Origin: Planctomycetota bacterium
Lineage (GTDB): Bacteria > Planctomycetota > UBA1135 > UBA2386
Length of the DNA stretch: 64,000 nucleotides
NCBI GenBank assembly: GCA_020638695.1
Contig: JACKIB010000009.1
Span: forward strand, 62,001 to 126,000
Direction: 5' to 3'
Shown here: in pieces, positions 47,210 through 55,526 of the stretch
Layout: every line of letters begins with the position of its first letter
How positions within the stretch are numbered: the stretch's first letter is position 1
Notes under the pieces: generated by a model
Database searches by the model: none
What the model was told of the DNA's origin: nothing
Seen by the model: the letters and a program-made list of their open reading frames with translations, nothing else
Made by a program: the position numbers and the translations under genes

Positions 47210-48100
47210 ATGGCAGTCGACAGATTTCTCGGGGCGGGATGGGCGCAGGCGCACGGGCCGGCGGCAGCCGACCGAATCGGCAAGTGGACCCTGGACTGTG
47301 GGTTTCGCGGCCTGGTCGCCGCTCCACTCCCGGGTGCCCCGGCATGGGCCGCGGTGCGGCAGGCCGCGGTGGATCTCCCGTTTCGGTTCGGCGCGGTTCG
47401 GGTCACGGCGCTGAGTGGAGGTGGTGGGCCCGCGGAGGCGGGTCTCGCCTCTTCCGAGGCCGCGGATCAGGCGGCCGCCTACGCAGCGGTCGAGTCCGCG
47501 GTGCGGTTGGCCCACGCGGTCGGGTGCCCGAGGGTCATCCTCGAACCCGGCGTGGTTCCACAGGTCGACGGGGCGGAGACCGAGCTGACCTCGCCGGTCG
47601 GGATGAGCGAGGAACGGGCGGCGGCGCTTCTGGCGCGGCGGAACGCGGGGCTGGACCGCGCGCTCGACCGGGTCTGCCGGCTGCTTCATGCGCTGTGCCG
47701 AACCCACCCGGAGATTCGGTTCTGCCTGACCAACAGTCGCGATGCGCTCGGGATCGGCGACCAGGACGGGCTACCGGCGCTGTTCGAGGATCTGTCGCGA
47801 TGCGGTTTGGGGTACTGGCACGACGCGGTCGCGGGCGCCGCACGGCAGCACTGGCTCGGGCAGGAGCCGGGCCAGGTTTTGGAGTCTTGCTCCAAGTTCC
47901 TTTGTGGAATGACTTTGGGGGACTACTGCGAGGGTCGCAAGGACCTGCCCCCGGGGGTTGGGGGTGTAGACTACCCTCTTCTTTCCGCCTATAGAGTGCG
48001 CTCCGGCCGCTCCTTCCCCGTGGCGGTGGAGCTGGATCCCGGCGTCGAGCCGGGGGAGATACCCCGGGTCCACGCCTTCTTGAGCAAGTTCGACCTCTAG
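47210..48100 (+). CDS. Xylose-isomerase-like TIM-barrel protein
   Basis: A 296-residue protein from ATG 47210. Barrel-type periodicity is visible: LDCGFRGLVAAP, FGAVRVTALSG, AVGCPRVILEPGVV, IRFCLTNSRD, LGYWHDAVAGAARQHWLG and YPLLSAYRVRSGRSFPVAVELDPGV. This is the pattern of the AP-endonuclease-2/xylose-isomerase-like fold. The metal-binding Glu/His set is incomplete by eye (E at ILEPG; H in YWHD; E at VELDP). An isomerase or epimerase activity is possible, but the substrate is unknown. It is divergent from the coiled-coil gene. Confidence 0.58.
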   Translation: MAVDRFLGAGWAQAHGPAAADRIGKWTLDCGFRGLVAAPLPGAPAWAAVRQAAVDLPFRFGAVRVTALSGGGGPAEAGLASSEAADQAAAYAAVESAVRLAHAVGCPRVILEPGVVPQVDGAETELTSPVGMSEERAAALLARRNAGLDRALDRVCRLLHALCRTHPEIRFCLTNSRDALGIGDQDGLPALFEDLSRCGLGYWHDAVAGAARQHWLGQEPGQVLESCSKFLCGMTLGDYCEGRKDLPPGVGGVDYPLLSAYRVRSGRSFPVAVELDPGVEPGEIPRVHAFLSKFDL

Positions 48101-48188
48101 GGTGCGCCGCGGCGTAGCCGAAACAACAAGTCGAGTCCCCGCGCCGGTCGGCGCGTCGCACGCTTCCGACCCGGCGCAGGCGAGTGTC

Positions 48189-49256
48189 ATGCCCGCGAAC
48201 GAGATGAGAATGCAGTTGGTGAAGAGCAAGTCCACGGAGCTCTTCCGTCTCCTCGAGAGCCGGAAGCGCGTGCTCGTGCTCAGCCACACCAACCCGGATC
48301 CCGACTCCCTGGGCAGCGCCCTCGGGCTGTGCCACCTCGCGCGCCAGCGGTTCGGCATCGAGTGCGATTGCGCGCTCGACGGTCGGATCATGCGGGCCGA
48401 GAACCGCGAGATGGTGCGCCGGCTGGAGATCCCGCTGGTGCCGATCGACCAGCTGCACATCCCGGGCTACGACTGCCTGGCAGTGGTCGACACCCAGCCG
48501 GGGTTCGGCCATACGCACCTCCCCGAGGGGCGCGAGATCGACATCGTGATCGACCACCACGTGTCCCCGGAGCGCGGCGGGGCGACTCCTGCGTTCGCCG
48601 ACATCCGCACCGACGTCGGGGCGACCAGCAGCATCGTGACGCGCTACCTGATCGATGCCGGAGTGGACGTGCCGACGCGCGTTGCCACCGCTCTCTACTA
48701 CGGGGTGAAGACCGACACCGCGGATCTGTCGCGCAACGTCAGTCCGCTGGACGCCGCTGCCTACGAATTCCTCACGCCGCGCATCGACCGCAGCTGCCTG
48801 GCAGGGATCGCTTCGCCGGCGTTGTCGCCCGCGTACTTCTCGTCCTTGCGGCAGGCGCTCAACAACGTGCGCATCTACGACAACGTCGTGCTGTGCTCGT
48901 TGGGGCGCATCGACAGCCCGGAGATGGTCGCGGAGGTGGCGGATCTGTTGTTGCGGCTGGAGGGCAAGGACACCGTATTCTGCGGCGGAGAGGTCGACGG
49001 CACCTACTTCATCTCGGTCCGCACTGCGCTGTCGAAGATCGACGCGTACGATCTGATCCGCGACGCGCTCGCCGGCGAGGGTTCGTTCGGCGGCCACGGG
49101 TCGGTCGCCGGTGGCAGCGTGAAGATGCCGGACGACGGCACCCGCTGCGTGCGACGACTCGAGCGTCGGCTCGAGAAGAACATCCTGCGGGCGATGGGCG
49201 TCGAGGACGTCACGGTCTGCGGCCTGGCGGGTCCGACCCCCAGTCGCGCCGACTGA
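48189..49256 (+). CDS. DHH-family phosphoesterase (NrnA-like)
   Basis: A 355-residue protein; ATG 48189 is chosen, but ATG 48204 or 48210 are equally possible. N-terminal SHTNPDPDSLGSALGL is motif I and IDIVIDHHVS is the DHH motif. The DHHA1 domain ends with GSFGGHGSVAGGS. NrnA-type enzymes degrade nanoRNA and pAp or cyclic dinucleotide breakdown products. The size is slightly above the ~315-330 of NrnA because of an N-terminal extension. It starts 88 bases after the TIM-barrel gene and is followed by thiD after 10 bases. Confidence 0.85.
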   Translation: MPANEMRMQLVKSKSTELFRLLESRKRVLVLSHTNPDPDSLGSALGLCHLARQRFGIECDCALDGRIMRAENREMVRRLEIPLVPIDQLHIPGYDCLAVVDTQPGFGHTHLPEGREIDIVIDHHVSPERGGATPAFADIRTDVGATSSIVTRYLIDAGVDVPTRVATALYYGVKTDTADLSRNVSPLDAAAYEFLTPRIDRSCLAGIASPALSPAYFSSLRQALNNVRIYDNVVLCSLGRIDSPEMVAEVADLLLRLEGKDTVFCGGEVDGTYFISVRTALSKIDAYDLIRDALAGEGSFGGHGSVAGGSVKMPDDGTRCVRRLERRLEKNILRAMGVEDVTVCGLAGPTPSRAD

Positions 49257-49266
49257 CTGAGCGTCG

Positions 49267-50037
49267 GTGTCCGGTCCCCGCGTCCTGGTCGCCGGTGGTG
49301 TCGATCCTTCCGGCGGAGCTGGCGTCACGGCGGACGTGCGGATGGCGTGGGCGCTCGGTGTGCACCCGACGGTCGCGGTCACCTGCCTCACCGTGCAGAG
49401 CCGGCACCGATTTCACTCCCTCGAGCCGGTCGCCGGGGCGTCGCTGGCCGCGGCGCTGACCGCGGTGGCGGAAGACGGGCCGGTGCACGCGGTGAAGATC
49501 GGCATGGCCGGCAGCGGCGATTTGCTGCGGCTGCTGGTCGCGCATTGCACTACAGCGTGGCCCGCGGCTCCGCTGGTGGTCGATCCGGTGCTCGGCACTA
49601 CGAGCGGGCAGACGGTCGCGGGTGCGGAGCTGCTGGAGGCCTACCGCGAGCTGCTGCCGCACATCGCGCTGCTGACGCCGAATCACCCGGAGCTCGCCCG
49701 GCTCGCGCCGGGCGGCGTCGACGAGCTGCGGGGCATGGGTGCCCGCGCGGTGTTGCTCAAGGACGGACACGGTTCGGCTGCGGTGGTCGAAGACCGGTTG
49801 TGGACCGCGCGCGGCTCGGTGACCTTCCGGCATCCACGACTCGACTGTGGCGCGGTGCACGGCACCGGGTGCGCGCTGGCGACCGCCGTTGCGGCGCGGT
49901 TGGCGCGCGGGGGCGACTTGGAGGCGAGTTGTCGTGGCGCGGTGGCCGACGTCGCCGCCAGCCTTCGCGACACGCCTCGGTCGGCCGACGGTGCGCCGGC
50001 AGCGCTGCACATCACCGCTTCCAGAACCCAGGGGTGA
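49267..50037 (+). CDS. thiD: Hydroxymethylpyrimidine/phosphomethylpyrimidine kinase
   Basis: A 256-residue ribokinase-fold enzyme from GTG 49267. Conserved pieces: AGGVDPSGGAGVTADVRMAWALGVHPT, AVKIGMAG, PLVVDPVLGTTSG, LTPNHPELARL, ARAVLLKDGHG and the anion hole/base HGTGCALATAVAARLA. It phosphorylates HMP and HMP-P in thiamine synthesis. No other thi gene is adjacent. The last 26 bases overlap the convergent trkH gene end to end. Confidence 0.88.
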   Translation: MSGPRVLVAGGVDPSGGAGVTADVRMAWALGVHPTVAVTCLTVQSRHRFHSLEPVAGASLAAALTAVAEDGPVHAVKIGMAGSGDLLRLLVAHCTTAWPAAPLVVDPVLGTTSGQTVAGAELLEAYRELLPHIALLTPNHPELARLAPGGVDELRGMGARAVLLKDGHGSAAVVEDRLWTARGSVTFRHPRLDCGAVHGTGCALATAVAARLARGGDLEASCRGAVADVAASLRDTPRSADGAPAALHITASRTQG

Positions 50038-51547
50038 GCATCGCCAGCGGCACCAAGAACTCGAGCCGCCCGAACACCATCTGCAGGCTGAGCAGGATCT
50101 TGCTCCAGCCGCGCAGCGCGCCGAAGCTGCCCATCGGTCCGAGGTCGATCTCGCCCACCAAGTGCCCCTGTGGATCGACGGCGCTCAGCGCCGGACCGGT
50201 GCAACCGCACATGCTCAGGTTGGCGGAGAAGCAGTCGAGCAGGTGCAGCCGGCCATCGAGACTCAACGCCAACGTGCCGACCGACACCGCGCCGACCCAC
50301 AGCACGGTCATCGCCAGCACGCTGCCGACGATCGCGGTCGGCACCACGTCGTGACCGACGCGGATCTTCTCCACCGACTTCGGCCGAATGAAGTGGCGCA
50401 GTTGGTAGGCGATCACCTTGCCGACTACGAGCAGTCGAACCGTCTTGATGCCACCTGCGGTCGAGCCCGAACTGCCGCCGATCAGCATGCAAAGGAGCAG
50501 CACGCTGAGCGCCGGACCGGGCCACTTCTGGAAATCCGCCGCCGCCCCGTAGCCGGTCGAGGTCATCAGGCTCACCACCGCGAAGGTGCCCTGCCGGAGG
50601 CTGTAGGTCAGGGTCTTCCCGCTGCCGATCAGGATCGCGGTCACGACCAGGACCAACAGAACGGTGAGCGCGGCGTAGAGGCGGAACTCGGGGTTCTTGA
50701 GCAGAACCAGGGGGTTGAACAATCGCTGGCGCGAGGTCGCCAGAAGCAGCGTGAAGTTGGCCCCGGCGAGGAACATGAACACGATGACCGCGATCTCCAG
50801 CGCGACGCTGTCGTACTCGCCGATCGATGCGTCCCGCGGCGAGAAGCCGCCGGTGGACAGGGTGGTGAACGCGTGGCACACGGACTCGAAGAAGCTGCCG
50901 GTGATCGCCCAGTAGGCCGCGAGGGCCAGCAGGGTCAGCACCAGATAGACCCGGAACAGCCCGCGGGCCTGCTCCTGCATCCGCGGCCGCAGGCTGTCGC
51001 TCGACACACCCACCTGCTCGGACGACAGCAGGTTCTTGCCGGTGACACCCATTGCGGGGAGCAGCACGATGAACACCAGGATGATGCCGAGCCCGCCCAT
51101 CCACTGCAGCATCGAGCGCCACAGCAGCAGGCTGTGTGGTAGCTCACTGATCTTGTGCTGACCTGGGGCGCCGAGCACCGTCGCCCCGGTGGTGGTCAGA
51201 CCGCTGACGCTCTCGAAGATCGCATCCGCCGCGGTGGGCATGGCGGCCGACGACAGGAACGGGATCGCGCCGAGCAAGGAGGACATCAGCCAGGCCATCC
51301 CGACCACGATCAGCCCCTCCTTGCGGAAGAAATGCCCGTCGGCGCGCCGCCCGGCGACCCACAGCAGCGCTGCCGCACCGAGCCCGATCGCCATGCCGCG
51401 GACGAACCCCCGCACCGCGTCGACGTCGGCCGCGTTCGCGTTCGGTGCGCCGTCGAGGAACAGCGCGAACATCAGCGGGATCCCCTGGACCAGCGAGAAG
51501 AACAGCGTGAAGCCAGCCAGGACCCGTGCGACCTGCGACAGGTTCAT
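50012..51547 (-). CDS. trkH: TrkH/KtrB-type potassium transporter subunit
   Basis: A 511-residue membrane protein from ATG 51547. It has repeated M-P-M units with selectivity-filter glycines in SVSGLTTTGATVL, FTTLSTGGFSPRD, LMTSTGYGAAAD and NLSMCGCTGPALS. Ten or more transmembrane helices are evident. The SSGSTAGGIKTVR gating-loop motif before the last domain is characteristic. It takes up K+ with a TrkA/KtrA regulator, which is not in the window. Fourth-filter SMCGCTGP has an unusual cysteine pair around the glycine. Confidence 0.92.
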   Translation of the reverse strand: MNLSQVARVLAGFTLFFSLVQGIPLMFALFLDGAPNANAADVDAVRGFVRGMAIGLGAAALLWVAGRRADGHFFRKEGLIVVGMAWLMSSLLGAIPFLSSAAMPTAADAIFESVSGLTTTGATVLGAPGQHKISELPHSLLLWRSMLQWMGGLGIILVFIVLLPAMGVTGKNLLSSEQVGVSSDSLRPRMQEQARGLFRVYLVLTLLALAAYWAITGSFFESVCHAFTTLSTGGFSPRDASIGEYDSVALEIAVIVFMFLAGANFTLLLATSRQRLFNPLVLLKNPEFRLYAALTVLLVLVVTAILIGSGKTLTYSLRQGTFAVVSLMTSTGYGAAADFQKWPGPALSVLLLCMLIGGSSGSTAGGIKTVRLLVVGKVIAYQLRHFIRPKSVEKIRVGHDVVPTAIVGSVLAMTVLWVGAVSVGTLALSLDGRLHLLDCFSANLSMCGCTGPALSAVDPQGHLVGEIDLGPMGSFGALRGWSKILLSLQMVFGRLEFLVPLAMLTPGFWKR

Positions 51548-51728
51548 CACGGGTGTCGGCTTCCGCGCGTGCGGCGCGCTTGCAGGCGAAGCATGTGCGC
51601 GGAGCATAGTGTGGGCAGTCCGCTGTCCCCAAACGCCTGCTTCCCTCCGGAAGGGACATTCGTGCGCAGCGTCGCGATCGGCGCCGCGAAGTGGCGGGTC
51701 GTCCCCGCGACGGAGCACCTGCGCTCGG

Positions 51729-52430
51729 TCACCGCTCGCGCACGCCCGGGCCGTGCGGCGCCGGCCAGGCGGCGGGATCTCGCCAGACCTCGTCCGCCGC
51801 AGCGGCGTGCAACGCAGCTTCGTCGCCGTAGCCGTGCAGCACCGCGACGGTTCCCAGCCCGGCTGCCTTCCCGGCTCGCACGTCGTGGATCGAGTCGCCG
51901 ATCAGCCAACTGCGCCGGGGTTCGCCGGCGCCGAGAGCGCGCAGAGCGACCCGAACGGGAGCGGGGTCCGGCTTGCGGAACGGCGTCGTGTCACCGCCGA
52001 TGACCACGCCGAACAGCGAAGCGAGCTCGACGTGGTGCAGCACCCGCCGCGCGAGGTCTTCCGGCTTGTTGGTCACCACACCCATCGGGTGTCCAGCGTC
52101 GCGCCACGCGAGCAGAGCCTCGCGCACGCCCGGGTAGACGGTCACCAGCGCGGTGCACTGGTCGACGTGGTGGGCTCGGTAGATCGCCAGCGCGCTCTCC
52201 AGCGTAGTCGGCTCGGCGCCGGGCAGGGCTCGTTCGAGCAAGCGCAGCACGCCCTCGCCGACGTATCCGCGTGCGGTGGCGAGGTCGACCGGCGGCAGGC
52301 CGAAGCTCACCCGCACGTGGTTCGCCGATGTGGCGATGTCGGGCAGCGAATCGACCAGAGTACCGTCGAGGTCGAACAGCAGCGGTGCGCGGCGGGGGGC
52401 GGTCACGGCGGCAGCGTAGTCCGATCCCAC
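51729..52430 (-). CDS. gph: Phosphoglycolate phosphatase-like HAD hydrolase
   Basis: A 233-residue HAD enzyme; ATG 52430 or GTG 52406 could be the start. Motif I is LLFDLDGTLVDSLPDIATSAN. Motif II is GVVTNKPEDLARRVLHH, motif III the lysine in FRKPDPAPVRVAL, and motif IV WLIGDSIHDVRAGKAAG. The cap helical domain sits between I and II. This is the Gph pattern, removing phosphate from 2-phosphoglycolate; other HAD substrates are possible. It is divergent from the lipoprotein gene. Confidence 0.85.
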   Translation of the reverse strand: MGSDYAAAVTAPRRAPLLFDLDGTLVDSLPDIATSANHVRVSFGLPPVDLATARGYVGEGVLRLLERALPGAEPTTLESALAIYRAHHVDQCTALVTVYPGVREALLAWRDAGHPMGVVTNKPEDLARRVLHHVELASLFGVVIGGDTTPFRKPDPAPVRVALRALGAGEPRRSWLIGDSIHDVRAGKAAGLGTVAVLHGYGDEAALHAAAADEVWRDPAAWPAPHGPGVRER

Positions 52431-52527
52431 GCCATCCTGAACGTCGTGCCACGGGCGGGATCGGGCGCTGCACCAGGGCGATGGCCGCCGCGCGAGGCGC
52501 CGGCAGAACCCCCTCGATTCCCCTCGA

Positions 52528-52544
52528 CCGGGGATCGTCCCCGG
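52528..52544. other. 7-bp hairpin in the gph/lipoprotein divergent region
   Basis: CCGGGGA (52528-52534) and TCCCCGG (52538-52544) pair perfectly around TCG. It lies between divergent starts and could be an operator or an RNA leader hairpin. Confidence 0.35.
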
Positions 52545-52678
52545 CGCCGGGCAGAAGTGCAGCGTCCCGCTCCGCTCCGCCGCGCACCGCTCCCTTCCCC
52601 GAGCGCCCCTGCCCCCGCCCCGCCGCCCAGCCTGGATTTGGGTGCGACCACGGCCGCGACTTGTCTATGGTCGCAGGG

Positions 52679-53188
52679 ATGCGCCTGCGCCGGCTCCTCC
52701 TCGTTCCGCTGCTACTCTGCGTCTCGGCTTGCTCGTCGGGGCCGTCGCTGCGCGCGCTGCCGATCCGCGGCTACGCCTCCGGCGACATCTGGCGGGCGAT
52801 CGTCGCGTTTGCCAACACTCGCGGCTACCGCGAGGACGCGTCGGCGACCGACGTCGGGCGGCGGATCTTCCAGTCGCACTGGAAGGGGGTCACCGGGGTG
52901 CCCATCCAGGGCCGCGGGATGGGGTTGCGCAACCGGCTCTACGCTCGCATCAGCCGCGGCCGTGCCGACGAGGCACCGTGGTTGGTCGAGTACTACATCG
53001 AGGTGCAGAAGGTCGCCGACCGACACCGCAGCCTCGACCCCCGCGACGACGACTGGCGGTTCGCCTTCCAAGACGCCCACAAGGAGGAGGAATTCGTCTA
53101 CGTGATGCGGCTGGCGCTGCCGGGCCAACCGACCACGGAACCCGGTTCGTCTGCTACGGTGGAGCCGGGGCGGACTGCCGGTCGATAG
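52679..53188 (+). CDS. Lipoprotein, unknown
   Basis: A 169-residue protein from ATG 52679 (ATG 52667 is also possible). The lipoprotein signal is ideal: MRLRRLLLVPLLLCVSAC with lipidated Cys at 18. The mature part begins SSGPSLRALPIRGY and contains a compact alpha/beta domain (DIWRAIVAFANTRGYREDA; FQSHWKGVTGVPIQGRGMGLRNRLYARI) similar in feel to DUF3576 or other small envelope lipoproteins. I do not recognise a family. It precedes the three-hairpin region and the glycan operon and may be independently expressed. Confidence 0.7.
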   Translation: MRLRRLLLVPLLLCVSACSSGPSLRALPIRGYASGDIWRAIVAFANTRGYREDASATDVGRRIFQSHWKGVTGVPIQGRGMGLRNRLYARISRGRADEAPWLVEYYIEVQKVADRHRSLDPRDDDWRFAFQDAHKEEEFVYVMRLALPGQPTTEPGSSATVEPGRTAGR

Positions 53189-53211
53189 ATCGGATCGGTA
53201 CGCCACCCGCC

Positions 53212-53260
53212 GCGGGGCGGCGCCCCGCTGGCAACGGCCGTTGCCGGCCCGTCGGCCGGC
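53212..53260. terminator. Three stacked perfect hairpins upstream of wzm
   Basis: GCGGGGC-GGC-GCCCCGC (53212-53228), the 16-base palindrome GGCAACGGCCGTTGCC (53230-53245) and GCCGGCC-CGTC-GGCCGGC (53243-53260) follow each other with almost no gap; the last two overlap by three bases and so compete. They lie between the lipoprotein gene and wzm and may end transcription or attenuate the glycan operon. Confidence 0.5.
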
Positions 53261-53314
53261 GTGCGCCACAATTCGACAGTTCTTCGCTTGCCGGTGTTCC
53301 GCAGCGCCCGAAAG

Positions 53315-54292
53315 ATGCCCTCCGTGACCGCTCGAGACCACAGCTACGATGCGGCGACCGCAACCCGCGGCATGCTGCGCCACGCCGTCCCGCTGTTCGG
53401 CTATCCAGGGGTCATCGCGTCGCACACCACGATCCTCGCGAACTTCTTCCGGCGCGACCTCCTGGGCCGCTTCCGGGGCAGCTTCCTCGGGGTGTTCTGG
53501 GTGCTGGTGCAGCCGATCTTTCTGTTCGCGATCTACTTCTTCGTGTTCGGGTTCCTGTTCGCGCACCGGGCGATGACCGGGGCCGACAAGGTGGAGTTCG
53601 CTCTCTACTTGTTCTCCGGGATTCTCGCCTACACCTCGTTCAACGAGGCGACGACGCGCTCCTGCAACGTGGTGCTGGAGAACGGCAACCTGGTGAAGAA
53701 GGTCGCCTTCCCGTGCGAGCTGCTGCCGATCCCCAGCATTCTGGTGTCGATGATCGTCTACGCGGTCGGCGCGGCGGTGCTGCTGTCCGTCGGGTTGTCG
53801 ATGGGGCAGTTGCGGCTCGGATGGTCCACCGCGGCGCTGCCGCTGGTGTTGTTGGTGCACTTCGTCATGACGCTCGGCTTCGGCCTGCTGCTGGCGACCC
53901 TGCAGGTGCTGGTGCGCGACACGATCCACCTCTACACGATCTTCTCCCAGGCCTGGTTCTTCCTCTCCCCGGTGTTCTGGGCGCACAGCCTGCTGGAAGG
54001 CAAGCTGCTGGAGAACGGGCTCGAGCGGTGGGCCTTCGTGCTGGAGCTCAACCCGCTCTACCCGCTGATCCAGGCCCACCGTCTGGCGCTGGGCTTCGGC
54101 CCGGACCACAACCAGATGCGGCACGTCGTGATGGCCAAGAACGCCGCCGGCGAGGTGTCGTTCAGCACCGGAGCGCCGTTGCCCGACGTGTGGTACTACC
54201 TCGGCTACGCAGCGATCTGGGCCACCGTCATGCTGGTGATCGGCTACAGCTTCTTCATGAGCCGCAAGCGGAAGTTCTCCGACCTGGTGTGA
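53315..54292 (+). CDS. wzm: O-polysaccharide ABC transporter permease
   Basis: A 325-residue ABC-2-type permease from ATG 53315 (53261 would add 18 residues). Six membrane helices, beginning with LGVFWVLVQPIFLFAIYFFVFGFLF. The N-terminal LLGRFRGSFLGVFW segment (amphipathic helix and first helix) is a family hallmark. A C-terminal loop of ~60 residues with GEVSFSTGA extends the protein beyond the usual ~260. It forms the Wzm half of the Wzm/Wzt exporter that moves finished lipid-linked O-polysaccharide across the inner membrane. wzt follows after 4 bases. Confidence 0.87.
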   Translation: MPSVTARDHSYDAATATRGMLRHAVPLFGYPGVIASHTTILANFFRRDLLGRFRGSFLGVFWVLVQPIFLFAIYFFVFGFLFAHRAMTGADKVEFALYLFSGILAYTSFNEATTRSCNVVLENGNLVKKVAFPCELLPIPSILVSMIVYAVGAAVLLSVGLSMGQLRLGWSTAALPLVLLVHFVMTLGFGLLLATLQVLVRDTIHLYTIFSQAWFFLSPVFWAHSLLEGKLLENGLERWAFVLELNPLYPLIQAHRLALGFGPDHNQMRHVVMAKNAAGEVSFSTGAPLPDVWYYLGYAAIWATVMLVIGYSFFMSRKRKFSDLV

Positions 54293-54296
54293 TGCG

Positions 54297-55526
54297 ATGA
54301 CCGAGCCCGCGATCTCCGTCCGCAACGTGTCGAAGACCTACCGGATCTACGGCAACCCGTTCGGCCGCATCAAGGAACTGATGCCGTGGAACGACCGGCC
54401 GCACCACCGGGCCGTGCACGCGTTGAACGGTGTCGACTTCGACGTCGCGCCGGGCCAGTGTGTCGGGCTGGTCGGCGGCAACGGCGCCGGCAAGTCGACC
54501 CTGCTGAAGATCCTCACCGGCACTACGTTCCCCGACACCGGGTCGTACTCGATCCACGGCAAGGTGGCGAGCCTGCTGGAGTTGGGCGCCGGGTTCACGA
54601 TGGACTTCAGCGGCCGTGAGAACATCTACATGAACGGCGCGATGATGGGCTTCTCGCACCGGGAGATGAAGGACCGCTTCGATCAGATCCTGGAGTTCAG
54701 CGAGCTGCACGATTTCATCGACGCTCCGCTGCGCACCTACTCGTCGGGAATGGTGTGTCGGCTCGGCTTCAGCGTCGCGGTGGCGACCGACCCCGACGTG
54801 CTGATCATCGACGAGATCCTGTCGGTCGGCGACATGCACTTCCAGCGCAAGTGCGTCGAGCGGATCTACGACTACAAGAAGCGCGGCAAGACGCTGTTCT
54901 TCTGCTCGCACTCGCTCTACGACGTCCGCCAGATCTGCGACCACGCGATCTGGATGGACCACGGCCGGATGCGCATGCAGGGGGACTCGGTGGCGGTGAC
55001 CAACGAGTACGCCACCTACCAGAACCAATTGTCCGATTCCGGCGCGGTCGAGTCGCCCGATCTGGTTCCGACCGACTTCAACCACGACCTGCCGCACCTG
55101 GTGTCCGCGGAGCTGATCGACCTCGAGACCGGTGAGCCGCGCAGCCGGTTCTCGCCGCACGACCACGTCGGTGTGCGAATCCACGTGCGCAACGGCAAGG
55201 TGCCGGAGGAGATCACCGTGGGCGTCGCGGTGACCAAGCGGGACCGCAGCATCCTGTTCAGCGCCAGCACCGAGATGGACCGGCACCCGGTCGACATCAG
55301 GCGCGAGGGGATCGTGACGTTGGAGCTGAACGAACTCCGCCTGCTGGCCGGCGAGTACGTGCTGATGTGCGGCGTGATGGACCGGCACGGTTTCCACCGC
55401 CACCACCAGTTGCCGACCCGCGAGAATCTGGTGGTGCAGAACGCCAAGATGCGCGACCTCGGGGTGTTCCTGCACCCGCACTCCTGGCGGGTCGAGTCGC
55501 TCGACGAGGTTGAGAGGCCGGTGTGA
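54297..55526 (+). CDS. wzt: O-polysaccharide ABC transporter ATPase with C-terminal glycan-binding domain
   Basis: A 409-residue protein. Walker A GGNGAGKST (60-68), signature YSSGMVCRLGFSVAVATDPD (LSGG variant SSGM), Walker B VLIIDEILSVGD. Residues ~255-409 form a Wzt-C-type beta-sandwich (RSRFSPHDHVGVRIHV; VTLELNELRLLAGEYVLMCG). In E. coli O8/O9a that domain recognises the modified chain end, so a chain-terminated glycan is likely here. It overlaps the next gene as GTGA. Confidence 0.9.
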   Translation: MTEPAISVRNVSKTYRIYGNPFGRIKELMPWNDRPHHRAVHALNGVDFDVAPGQCVGLVGGNGAGKSTLLKILTGTTFPDTGSYSIHGKVASLLELGAGFTMDFSGRENIYMNGAMMGFSHREMKDRFDQILEFSELHDFIDAPLRTYSSGMVCRLGFSVAVATDPDVLIIDEILSVGDMHFQRKCVERIYDYKKRGKTLFFCSHSLYDVRQICDHAIWMDHGRMRMQGDSVAVTNEYATYQNQLSDSGAVESPDLVPTDFNHDLPHLVSAELIDLETGEPRSRFSPHDHVGVRIHVRNGKVPEEITVGVAVTKRDRSILFSASTEMDRHPVDIRREGIVTLELNELRLLAGEYVLMCGVMDRHGFHRHHQLPTRENLVVQNAKMRDLGVFLHPHSWRVESLDEVERPV

